Source of the DNA: Ruminococcus sp.
Lineage (GTDB): Bacteria; Bacillota; Clostridia; Oscillospirales; Ruminococcaceae
Reading direction: 5' to 3'
Length of the DNA: 64,000 nucleotides
Assembly: GCF_019417665.1 (NCBI RefSeq)
Contig: NZ_DXUU01000008.1
Location: forward strand, 6,288 to 70,287
Position numbers and translations under genes: made by a program. The notes beneath the pieces were generated by a model. The model searched no databases. It saw only the letters and a list, made by a program, of their open reading frames with translations, and was not told the DNA's origin. Position 1 is the stretch's first letter. Each line of letters begins with the position of its first letter. Below, piece after piece: positions 17,174 through 25,693 of the stretch.

Positions 17174-19172
17174 TTATATCAACCCTTTCTTGGATTTTGT
17201 TACGAAATTCCTCTTCGCTGAGCACCGAGATGCCCAACTCGTTCGCCTTGTCCAGCTTACTGCCGGCAGCTTCTCCTGCGACAACAAAGGAAGTCTTTTT
17301 GGAGACGCTGCCGCTGACCTTTCCGCCATAACGCAGGATGAATTCCTTTGCCTCACTGCGCTTCATGGTTGAGAGCGTACCTGTCAGCACAAAGGTCATA
17401 CCGGCAAAACGTGTATCCTCCACTGCAGTGCCTTGATAGGTCATATTACAGCCTGCCTCACGGAGATGGTCGATCAGCTGACGCATATGGGGCTCTGTCA
17501 GTGCAGTGACCACGCTTTCTGCCATAGTTGCACCGAAGCCATCGATCTCCTGAATTTCCTCCGCTGTCGCAGCCAGCAGCGCATCCATAGTGGAAAAACG
17601 TTCGCAGAGCAGTTTTGCTGCACGAGAACCGATTCCCCGGATTCCCAAGGCAAAGATCAGACGATCCAGAGAATTTCCTCTGGACGCATCGATGGCACGT
17701 ATCAGATTATCTGCCGACTTTTCCGCAAAGCGTTCCAGCCCGGTCAGATCCGCCTGAGTCAGATGATACAGATCCGCTACGGAGTGCACCAATCCCTCTT
17801 CCTGAAGTGCTGCCAGATTCTGGGGCCCTAAGCCGTCAATGTTCATAGCATCCTTGGAGACAAAGTGAATCATACGCTTCATGAGCTGTGCCGGACAGTC
17901 CGGATTAGGACAGCGCAGCGCTGCTTCATCGTCATCACGCACTGCTGGTGTCTCACAGACAGGACATGTCTCCGGCAAAACATAAGGTTTGGAATCGGCG
18001 GCATGTGCCGCAACACGCAGTACCTCCGGAATGATCTCTCCGGCTTTTCGTACCACAATCGTATCTCCCAGACGGATATCCCGTTCTGTGATAAAATCCT
18101 GATTATGCAGTGTAGCACGTGCCACCTCTGTTCCGGCAAGCTGTACCGGGTCGAAGATCGCTACCGGCGTAATAACACCGGTTCTGCCTACGCTCAAAAG
18201 TATCTCACGCAAAGTGGTCTCTTTTTCCTCCGGCGGAAACTTGAATGCTGCTGCCCATTTGGGTACTTTGGAAGTAGCACCTATTTCCTCTCGCTGTGCA
18301 AAGGAATCCACCTTTACTACAACGCCGTCTGTATCGTAGGCATAACCGCCTCTCTCCTCGCCGATGGCAGCGATTTTGTCACGTATCTCCTCCACTGTGT
18401 GGCATTTGCCGCTGTGAGGGATCACCGTGGGAAAGCCCAGAGATTCCAGATATTCCAGCGATTCCAAATGGGAACGGAGTGTAACGCCATCGACCTGCTG
18501 AATATTAAAGATCCAGATGTCCAAACTGCGTGAGGCTGTGACGGCAGCATTTTTTTGCCGCAAAGAGCCGGACGCTGCATTCCGGGGATTCTTTGCCGGA
18601 GTCTCTCCGTTCAGTTCCTGCTGCTCCACAAGTGCGGCAAAACTTTTGCGTGACATATACACCTCGCCGCGCACTTCCAGAAATGTCGGTGCATTGGTGA
18701 GCCGCTGTGGAATATTCGAAATCGTACGCAGATTTGCCGTCACATCCTCCCCCACAAAACCGTCTCCCCGGGTAGAGCCCCGTGTCAGAACACCATTGGT
18801 ATACTCAAGCGACACCGACAAACCATCGATCTTCGGCTCGACAATAAATTCCGGCGTTTGCAATTCCTCCTGACAGCGGCGGACAAATGCATCCATTTCC
18901 TCATAGGAAAAGACATCCTGCAAGCTCATCATCTGCACGACATGAGGCACTTTTTCAAAAGTACGGGATGCCGTTCCTCCCACATGCTTTGTGGGCGAAT
19001 CCTCTGTAGCATACTGAGGAAACTGCTGCTCCAGCGTTTCCAATTCTCGCATGAGCATATCATACTTATAGTCGGAAACGGTGGGATTTTCCTGCATATA
19101 GTATTGCTCGTTGTACTGTTCCAGCAGTTGCCGCAGTTCTGACATCCGCTGTTTTGCTGTCATTTCATCCAT
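17163..19172 (-). CDS. ligA: NAD-dependent DNA ligase
   Basis: Seals nicks in replication and repair using NAD+. About 669 residues from ATG 19172, where AAGGAG lies 9 nt upstream; the frame extends 24 codons further without a better site. Order: Ia domain with YYMQENPTVSDYKYD, adenylation domain with Lys114 in VEPKIDG, OB fold, zinc finger CPVC ... CPNPDC, helix-hairpin-helix repeats (FALGIRGIGSRAAKLL), and a BRCT domain (FAGMTFVLTGTLSTMKRSEA). It leads the operon with gatCAB. Confidence 0.97.
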   Translation of the reverse strand: MDEMTAKQRMSELRQLLEQYNEQYYMQENPTVSDYKYDMLMRELETLEQQFPQYATEDSPTKHVGGTASRTFEKVPHVVQMMSLQDVFSYEEMDAFVRRCQEELQTPEFIVEPKIDGLSVSLEYTNGVLTRGSTRGDGFVGEDVTANLRTISNIPQRLTNAPTFLEVRGEVYMSRKSFAALVEQQELNGETPAKNPRNAASGSLRQKNAAVTASRSLDIWIFNIQQVDGVTLRSHLESLEYLESLGFPTVIPHSGKCHTVEEIRDKIAAIGEERGGYAYDTDGVVVKVDSFAQREEIGATSKVPKWAAAFKFPPEEKETTLREILLSVGRTGVITPVAIFDPVQLAGTEVARATLHNQDFITERDIRLGDTIVVRKAGEIIPEVLRVAAHAADSKPYVLPETCPVCETPAVRDDDEAALRCPNPDCPAQLMKRMIHFVSKDAMNIDGLGPQNLAALQEEGLVHSVADLYHLTQADLTGLERFAEKSADNLIRAIDASRGNSLDRLIFALGIRGIGSRAAKLLCERFSTMDALLAATAEEIQEIDGFGATMAESVVTALTEPHMRQLIDHLREAGCNMTYQGTAVEDTRFAGMTFVLTGTLSTMKRSEAKEFILRYGGKVSGSVSKKTSFVVAGEAAGSKLDKANELGISVLSEEEFRNKIQERVDINEN

Positions 19173-19221
19173 GTTTTGGTTCTCCTTGCTGTGATCCGGC
19201 ATTGACGCCAGATACTTTTTT

Positions 19222-19230
19222 ATTATACCA
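19222..19230 (-). promoter_or_regulatory. Extended -10 promoter of the ligA-gatCAB operon
   Basis: Minus strand TGGTATAAT: a perfect -10 box with the TG extension about 50 nt before the ligA start codon. The -35 region (TAGCAT at 17 bp) is poor, as expected for this promoter type. Confidence 0.65.
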
Positions 19231-19297
19231 CAAACCTGCGGCATATGCTAGACCTTTTACAATTTTTTCATGGTTTTTTCGCTAGAAATGCAGTTTT

Positions 19298-19945
19298 TTA
19301 CATGCCACTGAATTCCAGATAAGACTCAGGCACGCTCCCTACAATGACTGTTTCTGTGATCAGACACGAATAATGCACCTGAGCAGTAGTCTGTGAAAAA
19401 GGAATCGCCGCCTGTATTTCCACTGTCACCTCGGCACGAATGGTATGACAGGTCTGGTTTACACCGGCGGATTCCAGAGCGCTGATCAGCTTCACCGAAG
19501 CATTTCCGATGGGCATGAGACGCACGGAAACATGCGGTCCACGTCCGGCGAATAGCCATACCCCCGTTGCCGTACCGAGAGAGACTTCCAAGGTGACATC
19601 CCGGCAGGCATCCAGTCTGTCCTGCACCTTTGTCAGCATTGCCGACTGCATGGCATTGACATTTTGTGTCATCGTTTCTACTGCCGTTACATTCCCGGAC
19701 GTATCATAGACCAGGGTTGCAAAATCACTGTAGCTGTAGGATTCTTCAGTCAGCACCTCGGCGACGCTGTCTGCCATGAGTCTGGATGCGAACTGTTGTG
19801 TCTCGCTTTCGCAGACAGTACAGAGATTCGGACGAATGGCACGGTCTGTGCGAATCAGCAGAACGACCAGCAGAGAGGCAACTGTACAAAATATCAGAAG
19901 CGAACGCAGTCTGGCACGCCGTTTGACATAAGCTTGTTTCCGCAT
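19298..19945 (-). CDS. yunB: Sporulation protein YunB
   Basis: 215 residues. A basic N-terminus (RKQAYVKRRARLRS) leads into one membrane anchor of about 20 residues ending VVLLIRTD, followed by an extracytoplasmic domain. Family features seen: VYDTSGNVTAVETMTQNVNA, LEVSLGTATGVWLFAGRGP and a C-terminal VHYSCLITETVIVGSVPESY. YunB belongs to the sigma-E mother-cell regulon in Bacillus and is conserved in spore formers; its biochemical role is not known. SD TAAGGAGG precedes the ATG. It follows the 15-cysteine protein gene by 56 nt, with a hairpin between them. Confidence 0.9.
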   Translation of the reverse strand: MRKQAYVKRRARLRSLLIFCTVASLLVVLLIRTDRAIRPNLCTVCESETQQFASRLMADSVAEVLTEESYSYSDFATLVYDTSGNVTAVETMTQNVNAMQSAMLTKVQDRLDACRDVTLEVSLGTATGVWLFAGRGPHVSVRLMPIGNASVKLISALESAGVNQTCHTIRAEVTVEIQAAIPFSQTTAQVHYSCLITETVIVGSVPESYLEFSGM

Positions 19946-19968
19946 CCGGTAATCCTCCTTAACAGCAG

Positions 19969-19994
19969 AACGGGCGACAATTCAGCCGCCCGTT
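19969..19994 (-). other. Stem-loop between the Cys-rich gene and yunB
   Basis: AACGGGCG / CGCCCGTT, an 8-bp stem with a 10-nt loop just after the upstream stop codon. In the minus-strand sense only a weak U-stretch follows, so it may reduce rather than stop read-through into yunB. Confidence 0.45.
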
Positions 19995-20001
19995 TTCCGT
20001 A

Positions 20002-20763
20002 TTACGATGTAGTGTTTTCGGATGCATCAAATCCCTCTGTACAACCACAAGATTCCTCTTTGGCTGCACACGGCAGAGAGCCTGGTGTAAATTCTTCTGC
20101 CGGAAAACGGATCTTGTCAAACACTGCACACGGGGACTCGGTATCCGAATGACATTCTTTCGTCGGGATCGTATACTCATAGGTGGGAACAAGTATGGTC
20201 ACCGGACGGAACAATTCCACCACCGAGAACAGCCCCAGGGTCATAATGACAGAACGCACCGGAGGCGTATCCTCCGCCACACAAACAGAGGCGATACGGG
20301 CTTCCAATGCAATGGGCTCCACCACCTGCACCGCCGCTGTCGGCAGATTAATGGTCTCGCAGCAGGCATCAGTCTCACCCAGTTTTTCGCCGTTGCTGAA
20401 AAATGTCTTGGTATTGCTCTCGCCGCCATAAAGGATCACATTTTTGTTAGCATAGGCAGTTCCTGTCAGCAGAACCGGACTGCTGCAAGAGCGTTCATAC
20501 GCCAACAGTTCCACCCGGAACGTATAAGTCAGGTCAATGGAATAGAACCCACGGTTGAACGGAACCGGCTCAATATTCATGCAGATATCAGTTACCCGGA
20601 CGCACCGGCTTTTGACCACATTAATATTGCCCGGCAGCTCTCCGCCGATCTGAATCCGCACATTGGAAAAACAATCCCGGTCGCTGCAGCTGTCGAAAAT
20701 GCGGTTCACTTTCACTGGCATAGTATCGGCACACTGCTCCGGCGTGGGACGGCACTTACTCAT
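20002..20763 (-). CDS. Cysteine-rich hypothetical protein upstream of yunB
   Basis: 253 residues with 15 cysteines, mostly near the two ends (positions 4, 11, 26, 31, 54, 61 and 204, 212, 232, 239, 241), a CC pair at 134-135, and two others. No signal peptide or membrane helix is evident. The middle looks beta-rich, with alternating hydrophobics such as SIDLTYTFRVELLAY and a conserved-looking LFRPVTILVPTYEYTIP. SD GAGGAGG lies 7 nt before the ATG. I do not recognise the family. Linkage to yunB and the cysteine content suggest a spore-layer protein, but that is inference. Confidence 0.8.
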   Translation of the reverse strand: MSKCRPTPEQCADTMPVKVNRIFDSCSDRDCFSNVRIQIGGELPGNINVVKSRCVRVTDICMNIEPVPFNRGFYSIDLTYTFRVELLAYERSCSSPVLLTGTAYANKNVILYGGESNTKTFFSNGEKLGETDACCETINLPTAAVQVVEPIALEARIASVCVAEDTPPVRSVIMTLGLFSVVELFRPVTILVPTYEYTIPTKECHSDTESPCAVFDKIRFPAEEFTPGSLPCAAKEESCGCTEGFDASENTTS

Positions 20764-20888
20764 AGAAAAACCTCCTCAAACTGTTCTGCGCCCGTCAGTT
20801 TCCTGACAAATGCTTCTCTACAGTGTATTCAGAGGTTTGCGGAATTGTGACTGCATGGGCAAAAATTTTTCTCATTTTCCACGCTGTC

Positions 20889-21149
20889 TTATTGTCTCCT
20901 TATACCTTCTCGAACAAAACAAATTATTTTGATCAGTTCCGGCAATTCTAACAATATCACTAGCAGTAGCATCACACAAGAAATTGTATTAGATATACTT
21001 ACCAGGTTTTTCAGAATAAGCAGTACAACAAATAAAATACTTCCTAAAGCCGCCATTCGTTCTGTTTTCGTAAGAGGATTGGACTTTTTCTCTTCCAGTT
21101 GTAAAAACCAGGACTGAATCTGCTGGAATACGCCTTTTTCTTTTTTCAT
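20889..21149 (-). CDS. Small two-helix membrane protein
   Basis: 86 residues: a charged amphipathic N-terminal third (QQIQSWFLQLEEKKSNP), then two adjoining hydrophobic segments, ILFVVLLILKNLVSI and ISCVMLLLVILLELPEL, and a short basic end. A GGAGG site precedes the ATG. It lies 85 nt after the next membrane gene, more A+T-rich than its surroundings. Family not recognised. Confidence 0.65.
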   Translation of the reverse strand: MKKEKGVFQQIQSWFLQLEEKKSNPLTKTERMAALGSILFVVLLILKNLVSISNTISCVMLLLVILLELPELIKIICFVREGIRRQ

Positions 21150-21234
21150 AGTATCTACCTCCGCTTTTTGTTTTATCTGATGAAGTTTATGTTCGTAGAA
21201 TACATCTGACGTACAATCTTTGTGCGGTATTGTC

Positions 21235-21660
21235 TTACCACCACTCCGTATTGCTTTCCTGATTCATGGCATCCAATCGTTCCTCCTCCGCCTGTACTTC
21301 GGGGGAAATTTTCCGTTTCGGGGTATAATCTTTATGGATATTAGACTGAGCCACGCCATACTGCCGGAGCATACCGTCAATGCTGTTATGCATAACCGGA
21401 CGGCGGCTTTGTTCCTCTTCCAGCTGTTCCATTTTCTTCAGAGTCTTATCCCGCCGGATCATATCCAAAACAAACAGTATGATAATGCCTACTGCAATTA
21501 CAATAAAAGCAGCAATTCCAAGCCACCCGGGCAACTCGATATCCGTATATTTCACCAGAATTTTCATACCGACTCGCATAACAACGAAAAGCAGTAAGAG
21601 AATCGGATACTTTTTCAATTGTTCTTTTCCTTGACGATGATACTCTTCAATCGTTGGCAT
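21235..21660 (-). CDS. Membrane protein with cytoplasmic coiled coil, downstream of hisE
   Basis: About 141 residues from ATG 21660, preceded by a purine-rich GGGGGAAGAG. Two hydrophobic segments, about 18-34 (PILLLLFVVMRVGMKIL) and 46-64 (LGIAAFIVIAVGIIILFVL), are followed by a basic, heptad-like stretch (RRDKTLKKMEQLEEEQSRR) and a polar tail with KRKISPEVQAEEERL. The gene begins 18 nt after hisE and so probably shares its transcript. Family not recognised; no link to histidine synthesis is evident. Confidence 0.7.
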   Translation of the reverse strand: MPTIEEYHRQGKEQLKKYPILLLLFVVMRVGMKILVKYTDIELPGWLGIAAFIVIAVGIIILFVLDMIRRDKTLKKMEQLEEEQSRRPVMHNSIDGMLRQYGVAQSNIHKDYTPKRKISPEVQAEEERLDAMNQESNTEWW

Positions 21661-21678
21661 TCTCTTCCCCCGAATCAA

Positions 21679-22026
21679 TTAAGAATTGTGATCTACATTC
21701 TTAAAGGTTTTCAGATTACCGATCTTCTTGCTCCGTTCTTCCAGTACTTCTTCCACCTCAGACCAGGGCAGGTTCTGCTGTGCGCAGAGTACCATCAGGT
21801 GGTACATTAGGTCAGCGATCTCATTTTTCAGTTCATCGTTATCGTTATTCTTGGCAGCGATAATGGTCTCAGAACACTCTTCGCCGCATTTTTTCAGGAT
21901 CTTGTCCTGCCCCTTGGAAAACAGATAGCAGGTGTAGGACTTCTGGGATTCTACATCTACCTCACCGCTTTCATACATTGCCTTGCGGCTCATAACTACC
22001 TCGTATAATTCCTGTAATGCGTTCAT
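21679..22026 (-). CDS. hisE: Phosphoribosyl-ATP pyrophosphatase
   Basis: Second step of histidine synthesis: PR-ATP to PR-AMP plus pyrophosphate. 115 residues. MazG-like metal motif GEECSETIIAAKN and DELKNEIADLMYHLMVLC, typical of HisE. The start overlaps the hisI stop by 4 nt (ATGA). In many bacteria hisI and hisE are fused; here they are separate but coupled. Confidence 0.96.
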   Translation of the reverse strand: MNALQELYEVVMSRKAMYESGEVDVESQKSYTCYLFSKGQDKILKKCGEECSETIIAAKNNDNDELKNEIADLMYHLMVLCAQQNLPWSEVEEVLEERSKKIGNLKTFKNVDHNS

Positions 22027-22373
22027 TTTTCTTCGTCCTCTCTGTAAATTTCATTGAAAAAGCAGCTGTACGATCCGGTGTGACATGCTACGCCGGTCTG
22101 CTTTACGTTCAGCAGCAATGTGTCATCGTCACAGTCGCCGTAAATGGAAACCACCTTCTGCAAATGTCCGCTGGTTGCACCCTTGTTCCACAGTTCCTGC
22201 CGGGAACGGCTCCAATACCAGGTATAACCGGTTTCCAGTGTCTTACGCAGGCTTTCCTCGTTCATATATGCCAGCATCAAGACGGTTTTTGTGTCCACAT
22301 CAAAAGCAATCGCCGGAATCAGCTCGCTTTTGGCAAAGTATTTTTCCAGATGGCTGATGTCGATTTTAACCAT
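22023..22373 (-). CDS. hisI: Phosphoribosyl-AMP cyclohydrolase
   Basis: Opens the purine ring of PR-AMP, third step of histidine synthesis. 116 residues. Signatures: LMLAYMNEESL, WYWSRSRQELWNKGATSG, metal-binding DCDDDTLL and zinc cysteine GVACHTG. Its ATG follows directly on the stop codon of the SdpI-like gene, with the GAGGTG site inside that gene's end, so the insert is translationally tied to the his operon. Confidence 0.97.
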   Translation of the reverse strand: MVKIDISHLEKYFAKSELIPAIAFDVDTKTVLMLAYMNEESLRKTLETGYTWYWSRSRQELWNKGATSGHLQKVVSIYGDCDDDTLLLNVKQTGVACHTGSYSCFFNEIYREDEEK

Positions 22374-22760
22374 TTATTTCACCTCGTTTGTTTTTCGATG
22401 TCCGTTGGAATCGAAGTTCTTTTGCAGTGCGTATTCGGTAGGCGGAATTGTCAGCAAAAGCAAGAGCGTCTGCATCAGTATTGCTACCAGAAATACAATG
22501 TAGCCTGCCTTTTCCGAGAAAAAAGCATATCCGACACAGAGCACCGCAGATACAATGAGCATTCCTGTGCCTATTGTGATCCAGAGCCTGCCGCAATATT
22601 GATGGGCAAAGTTCCAGGTTTCCTGACTCCGCATAGAGCGCTCCGTCCGATATCCAATGAAACCGTTGATATTTTTCGGTGTGTGATATTTCATCACCCA
22701 ACCGCTCAACAACATCAGCAGTGGTATGAAAATTGTCATTGCAATATAAAATACCAACAT
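22374..22760 (-). CDS. SdpI-family membrane protein
   Basis: 128 residues from ATG 22760, where GGAGGG lies 7 nt upstream. Three to four hydrophobic segments: LVFYIAMTIFIPLLMLLSGW, about 55-80, and about 85-110. The loop KNINGFIGYRTERSMRSQETW is the hallmark of the SdpI family. In Bacillus SdpI confers immunity to the SdpC toxin, and SdpI also signals toxin presence; many other members have no known partner. It is the last of three accessory genes between hisF and hisI. No sdpC-like gene is visible nearby. Confidence 0.8.
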   Translation of the reverse strand: MLVFYIAMTIFIPLLMLLSGWVMKYHTPKNINGFIGYRTERSMRSQETWNFAHQYCGRLWITIGTGMLIVSAVLCVGYAFFSEKAGYIVFLVAILMQTLLLLLTIPPTEYALQKNFDSNGHRKTNEVK

Positions 22761-22785
22761 TTGATTTCCCTCCGCTCGACGAAAA

Positions 22786-23226
22786 TCAATCCAGATAACA
22801 GACCACAATTTCCATTTCCATATCTGCAAAGATACGCTGAATCAAAGGGAAAACATCTTCCCAATGCAGTCTGTCCAGGCCGCAGCCGATCTTCGGCATG
22901 GCGATCTTTGTTATGGCGTTCTGTGTTGCAAATGCTGCCATACTTTGTAGTGCTTGCTCCAAAGAAAGAAGTGTCGGTTTGTTTCGCCAGCCTTTTTTGG
23001 TCACCAGATTCAGCACATGATTCTGTTCATCCGGAATACAGAAGCCCGCTCCATTCCACGCCGGAAATGAATTCCGATTTTCTGACAAGAACCGTTTTTC
23101 ATCAAATCGTTTTGCAAATTCCTTGGCAATTCCTGCACCCAATGCAAAATCAGCGCTGATGCAGTGCGCCAGCCAATGGCTGTCTTTCAGCAAAAATAAG
23201 TCACGCTTTTCTTCACGGTAAATCAT
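22786..23226 (-). CDS. Macrodomain protein, TARG1/OARD1-like ADP-ribosyl hydrolase
   Basis: 146 residues, a single macrodomain. LAHCISADFALGAGIAKEF is the ADP-ribose binding start, NLVTKKGWRNKPT contains Lys77 and PKIGCGLDRLHWEDV contains Asp118. These match the Lys84 and Asp125 catalytic pair known from human TARG1 (OARD1). Such enzymes remove ADP-ribose from glutamate or from DNA bases, and bacterial relatives act as antitoxins (DarG type). There is no DarT-like toxin beside it. The ATG at 23226 has no clear SD but lies 4 nt after the stop of the preceding Imm51-like gene, so re-initiation is likely. A GTG 7 codons upstream is less likely. Confidence 0.85.
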   Translation of the reverse strand: MIYREEKRDLFLLKDSHWLAHCISADFALGAGIAKEFAKRFDEKRFLSENRNSFPAWNGAGFCIPDEQNHVLNLVTKKGWRNKPTLLSLEQALQSMAAFATQNAITKIAMPKIGCGLDRLHWEDVFPLIQRIFADMEMEIVVCYLD

Positions 23227-23230
23227 ATTT

Positions 23231-23587
23231 TTATTGTAGTTCAGCACGAGAAAACAGATCTAAAATCTGTACTCTATTCTCACATGCTGCCTTGAATGCA
23301 ACAGCAAAAGCAGCTAACGTCTCTCCACTTTCAGAATAGATGACGAACGTATCTGCTTCGGAATCGAATTCAAATTCTTCCGGATCGCCATCAAATTCTT
23401 CCTCCAGAAAAACAGTCGCTAAAGATTCCCAATCATAACCATTGCCTAAAAATCCCTCTTCTTCACGGGTTGCAAAAACATCCATTAAATATTCGCCAGT
23501 CTGAAGTTGAAGCATATAACTGTCGTCTAATTTCATAAAAGAAAAAGGGGTAATTTGTTTTTGAAATAATTCATTATTCAGATCCAT
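23231..23587 (-). CDS. Imm51-like immunity protein
   Basis: 118 residues, acidic and soluble. The core GFLGNGYDWESLATVFLEE, then EFDSEADTFVIYSES and FAVAFKAACENRVQILDLFS resemble the Imm51 immunity family, known from polymorphic toxin systems and often found without a toxin. SD AAAGGA lies 7 nt before the ATG and the gene begins 12 nt after hisF. It is A+T-rich next to hisF. The family call rests on remembered motif pattern, not a search. No cognate toxin is visible. Confidence 0.7.
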   Translation of the reverse strand: MDLNNELFQKQITPFSFMKLDDSYMLQLQTGEYLMDVFATREEEGFLGNGYDWESLATVFLEEEFDGDPEEFEFDSEADTFVIYSESGETLAAFAVAFKAACENRVQILDLFSRAELQ

Positions 23588-23599
23588 ATTTTTTTCCTT

Positions 23600-24355
23600 T
23601 CATCGCATGGAAATGCCCTTTGCCCGGCAATCCGCCTTGACTTCCTGCACGGTCAGCTCCCGGAAATGGAACAGGGATGCTGCCAATGCTGCAGAACACC
23701 CAGTCTCCAGAAATGCATCTGCAAAATCGGATAGCTTTCCGGCACCACCGCTGGCAATGACCGGAATCTGTACGGCATCGCAGACTGCTTTCAGCATGGG
23801 CAGATCAAAGCCGCCGCGGACGCCGTCTGTATCAATGGAGTTCAGGCAGATCTCCCCGGCACCCAGCTGTTCACACTGCTTCACCCAATCAATAAGATCC
23901 AGGTGCATATCCACTCTGCCGCCATTAATGTATACCGTCCACTTGTTATCCGCCACCTTCTTGGCATCCACGCCTACGCAAATACACTGACAGCCGAAAA
24001 TATCAGCGCCGTCCTTGATGAGCTGGGGGTTCTGCACTGCCTGGGAATTGACAGATACCTTGTCCGCACCCGCACGAAGGGTTTCCCGGATATCGTCCAC
24101 AGTCTTGATGCCGCCGCCTACGGTCAAGGGAACAAATACCTTTTTGGCAGTTTCCCGAACTACGTCCAGCATGACGCCTCTGCCCTCATAGGAAGCTGTA
24201 ATATCATAGAACACGATCTCATCAGCACCCTGGAGGTTGTATTCATAGGCGCATTCCACCGGGTCACCTACCTCTTTGATACCCTCAAAGTTGACGCCCT
24301 TGACTACCTTGCCGTTCCGTACGTCCAGACATGGGATAATTCGTTTTGCCAGCAT
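23600..24355 (-). CDS. hisF: Imidazole glycerol phosphate synthase, cyclase subunit
   Basis: Joins ammonia from HisH with PRFAR to give imidazole glycerol phosphate and AICAR. 251 residues from ATG 24355; 9 upstream codons are open but belong to the hisA end. TIM-barrel signatures RIIPCLDVRNGKVVKGVNF (catalytic Asp), PLTVGGGIKTVDD, VGVDAKK and IASGGAGKLSDFADAF. It starts 1 nt after the hisA stop codon. Confidence 0.97.
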   Translation of the reverse strand: MLAKRIIPCLDVRNGKVVKGVNFEGIKEVGDPVECAYEYNLQGADEIVFYDITASYEGRGVMLDVVRETAKKVFVPLTVGGGIKTVDDIRETLRAGADKVSVNSQAVQNPQLIKDGADIFGCQCICVGVDAKKVADNKWTVYINGGRVDMHLDLIDWVKQCEQLGAGEICLNSIDTDGVRGGFDLPMLKAVCDAVQIPVIASGGAGKLSDFADAFLETGCSAALAASLFHFRELTVQEVKADCRAKGISMR

Positions 24356-24356
24356 A

Positions 24357-25088
24357 TCACTCCGCTCCTTCCGCCAACGCAATGGCCTCTCTCAGATCCA
24401 ATGTGCCCTTATAGATAGATTTGCCGCAGATGGTGCCGTACAATCCCAGTTCCTTACACTTGCGGATATCCTCAATGGTATGAACACCTCCGCTGGCAAT
24501 GATACTGCACTTGCCTTCCGTTGCCTGATGCAGGTCAGACAGCTGGCCAATATTCACGCCGGAAAGGGTGCCGTCCTTGGCAATATCCGTCACAATGAAA
24601 TACCGCACCCCCACTGCCATCATTTCCCTGGTCAGGGTGATATAATCCACATCCGATTCCTCCAGCCAGCCCTCTGTAGCCACCATGCCGTTTTTGGCGT
24701 CGATACCCACGGCAATATGCCGGCTGCTGAATTGCTTCACCGCATCCTGCACCAGCTTCGGGTCTTTCAACGCAGCAGAGCCGAGAATGACACGTTCCAC
24801 ACCGCTGTCCAGATATTCCGCAATGGTTTCCAGGTTACGGATGCCACCGCCCACTTCCAATTTCAGGCTGGTATTTGCAGCGACGTCCTTGTAAATCTTC
24901 TGATTGACCGGTCTACCCTCTTTAGCACCGTCCAGATCCACCATATGAATCCAGGATGCACCGGCAGCTTCGAAATCCTTTGCCGTTTCCATGTAATCCG
25001 CAGCAACCTTTTCCACGGTGGAAAAGTCCCCCTTGAACAGGCGGACGCAGTTACCGTCCTTGATATCAATTGCAGGTAAAATAATCAT
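24357..25088 (-). CDS. hisA: ProFAR isomerase
   Basis: Amadori isomerisation of ProFAR to PRFAR. 243 residues, TIM barrel related to HisF. Signatures: ILPAIDIKDGNCVRLFKGDF, LEVGGGIRNLETIAEYLDSG, VGIDAKNG, VTDIAKDGTLSG and IIASGGVHTIEDIRKC, with both catalytic aspartates (early AIDI, later TDIAKDG). The start overlaps the hisH stop by 4 nt. Confidence 0.97.
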   Translation of the reverse strand: MIILPAIDIKDGNCVRLFKGDFSTVEKVAADYMETAKDFEAAGASWIHMVDLDGAKEGRPVNQKIYKDVAANTSLKLEVGGGIRNLETIAEYLDSGVERVILGSAALKDPKLVQDAVKQFSSRHIAVGIDAKNGMVATEGWLEESDVDYITLTREMMAVGVRYFIVTDIAKDGTLSGVNIGQLSDLHQATEGKCSIIASGGVHTIEDIRKCKELGLYGTICGKSIYKGTLDLREAIALAEGAE

Positions 25089-25693
25089 CCCATCAGCCCT
25101 CCGAAGTTACGCAGAATCTGCAAGCCGGTCTCGCCGCTTTTTTCCGGGTGGAACTGTGCGCCGTAGACGGTCTTTCTGTCATAGACCATTGCCGGAATCT
25201 TCGTATCGCCGTATTCCACATACGCTGCCAGATACTCCTCCGGCGTGTGCGCCTGGTAAGAATGCACAAAGTAGACATATGCTTCCTCCGGCAGGTTCTG
25301 GAGAATAGGGCAGTTGTTCTGTACTTCCAGCTTATTCCATCCCATATGGGGAATGACCATCCCCGGTGCAACGATTTTTTCCACGCTGCCGGGAACCAGT
25401 CCCAAACCGTCGCATTCCTCGAATTCATAGCCCTTTTCAAAGATCAGCTGCATGCCAAGGCAGATACCGAGAAACGGCTTTTTGTGGGATTCCTCCTGGA
25501 TCACTTCCGTCAGTCCCCGGTCGTGCAGCATCTGCATAGCACTGGGAAACGCCCCTACCCCTGGCAGGATAATGCCGTCCGCCTTACGGATCACTTCGGG
25601 ATCCGAAGTTAGTTCCCCGGGCAGTCCCAGAAAATCCAGGGCATTTTTCACGCTGAAAATATTGCCTGCGCCGTAATCCACAATTGCGATCAT
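25085..25693 (-). CDS. hisH: Imidazole glycerol phosphate synthase, glutaminase subunit
   Basis: Class I glutamine amidotransferase that feeds ammonia to HisF. 202 residues. Nucleophile cysteine in FLGICLGMQLIFEKG, oxyanion region ILPGVGAFPSAM, and the His/Glu pair in YGAQFHPEKSGETG. It abuts hisB directly. Confidence 0.97.
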   Translation of the reverse strand: MIAIVDYGAGNIFSVKNALDFLGLPGELTSDPEVIRKADGIILPGVGAFPSAMQMLHDRGLTEVIQEESHKKPFLGICLGMQLIFEKGYEFEECDGLGLVPGSVEKIVAPGMVIPHMGWNKLEVQNNCPILQNLPEEAYVYFVHSYQAHTPEEYLAAYVEYGDTKIPAMVYDRKTVYGAQFHPEKSGETGLQILRNFGGLMG

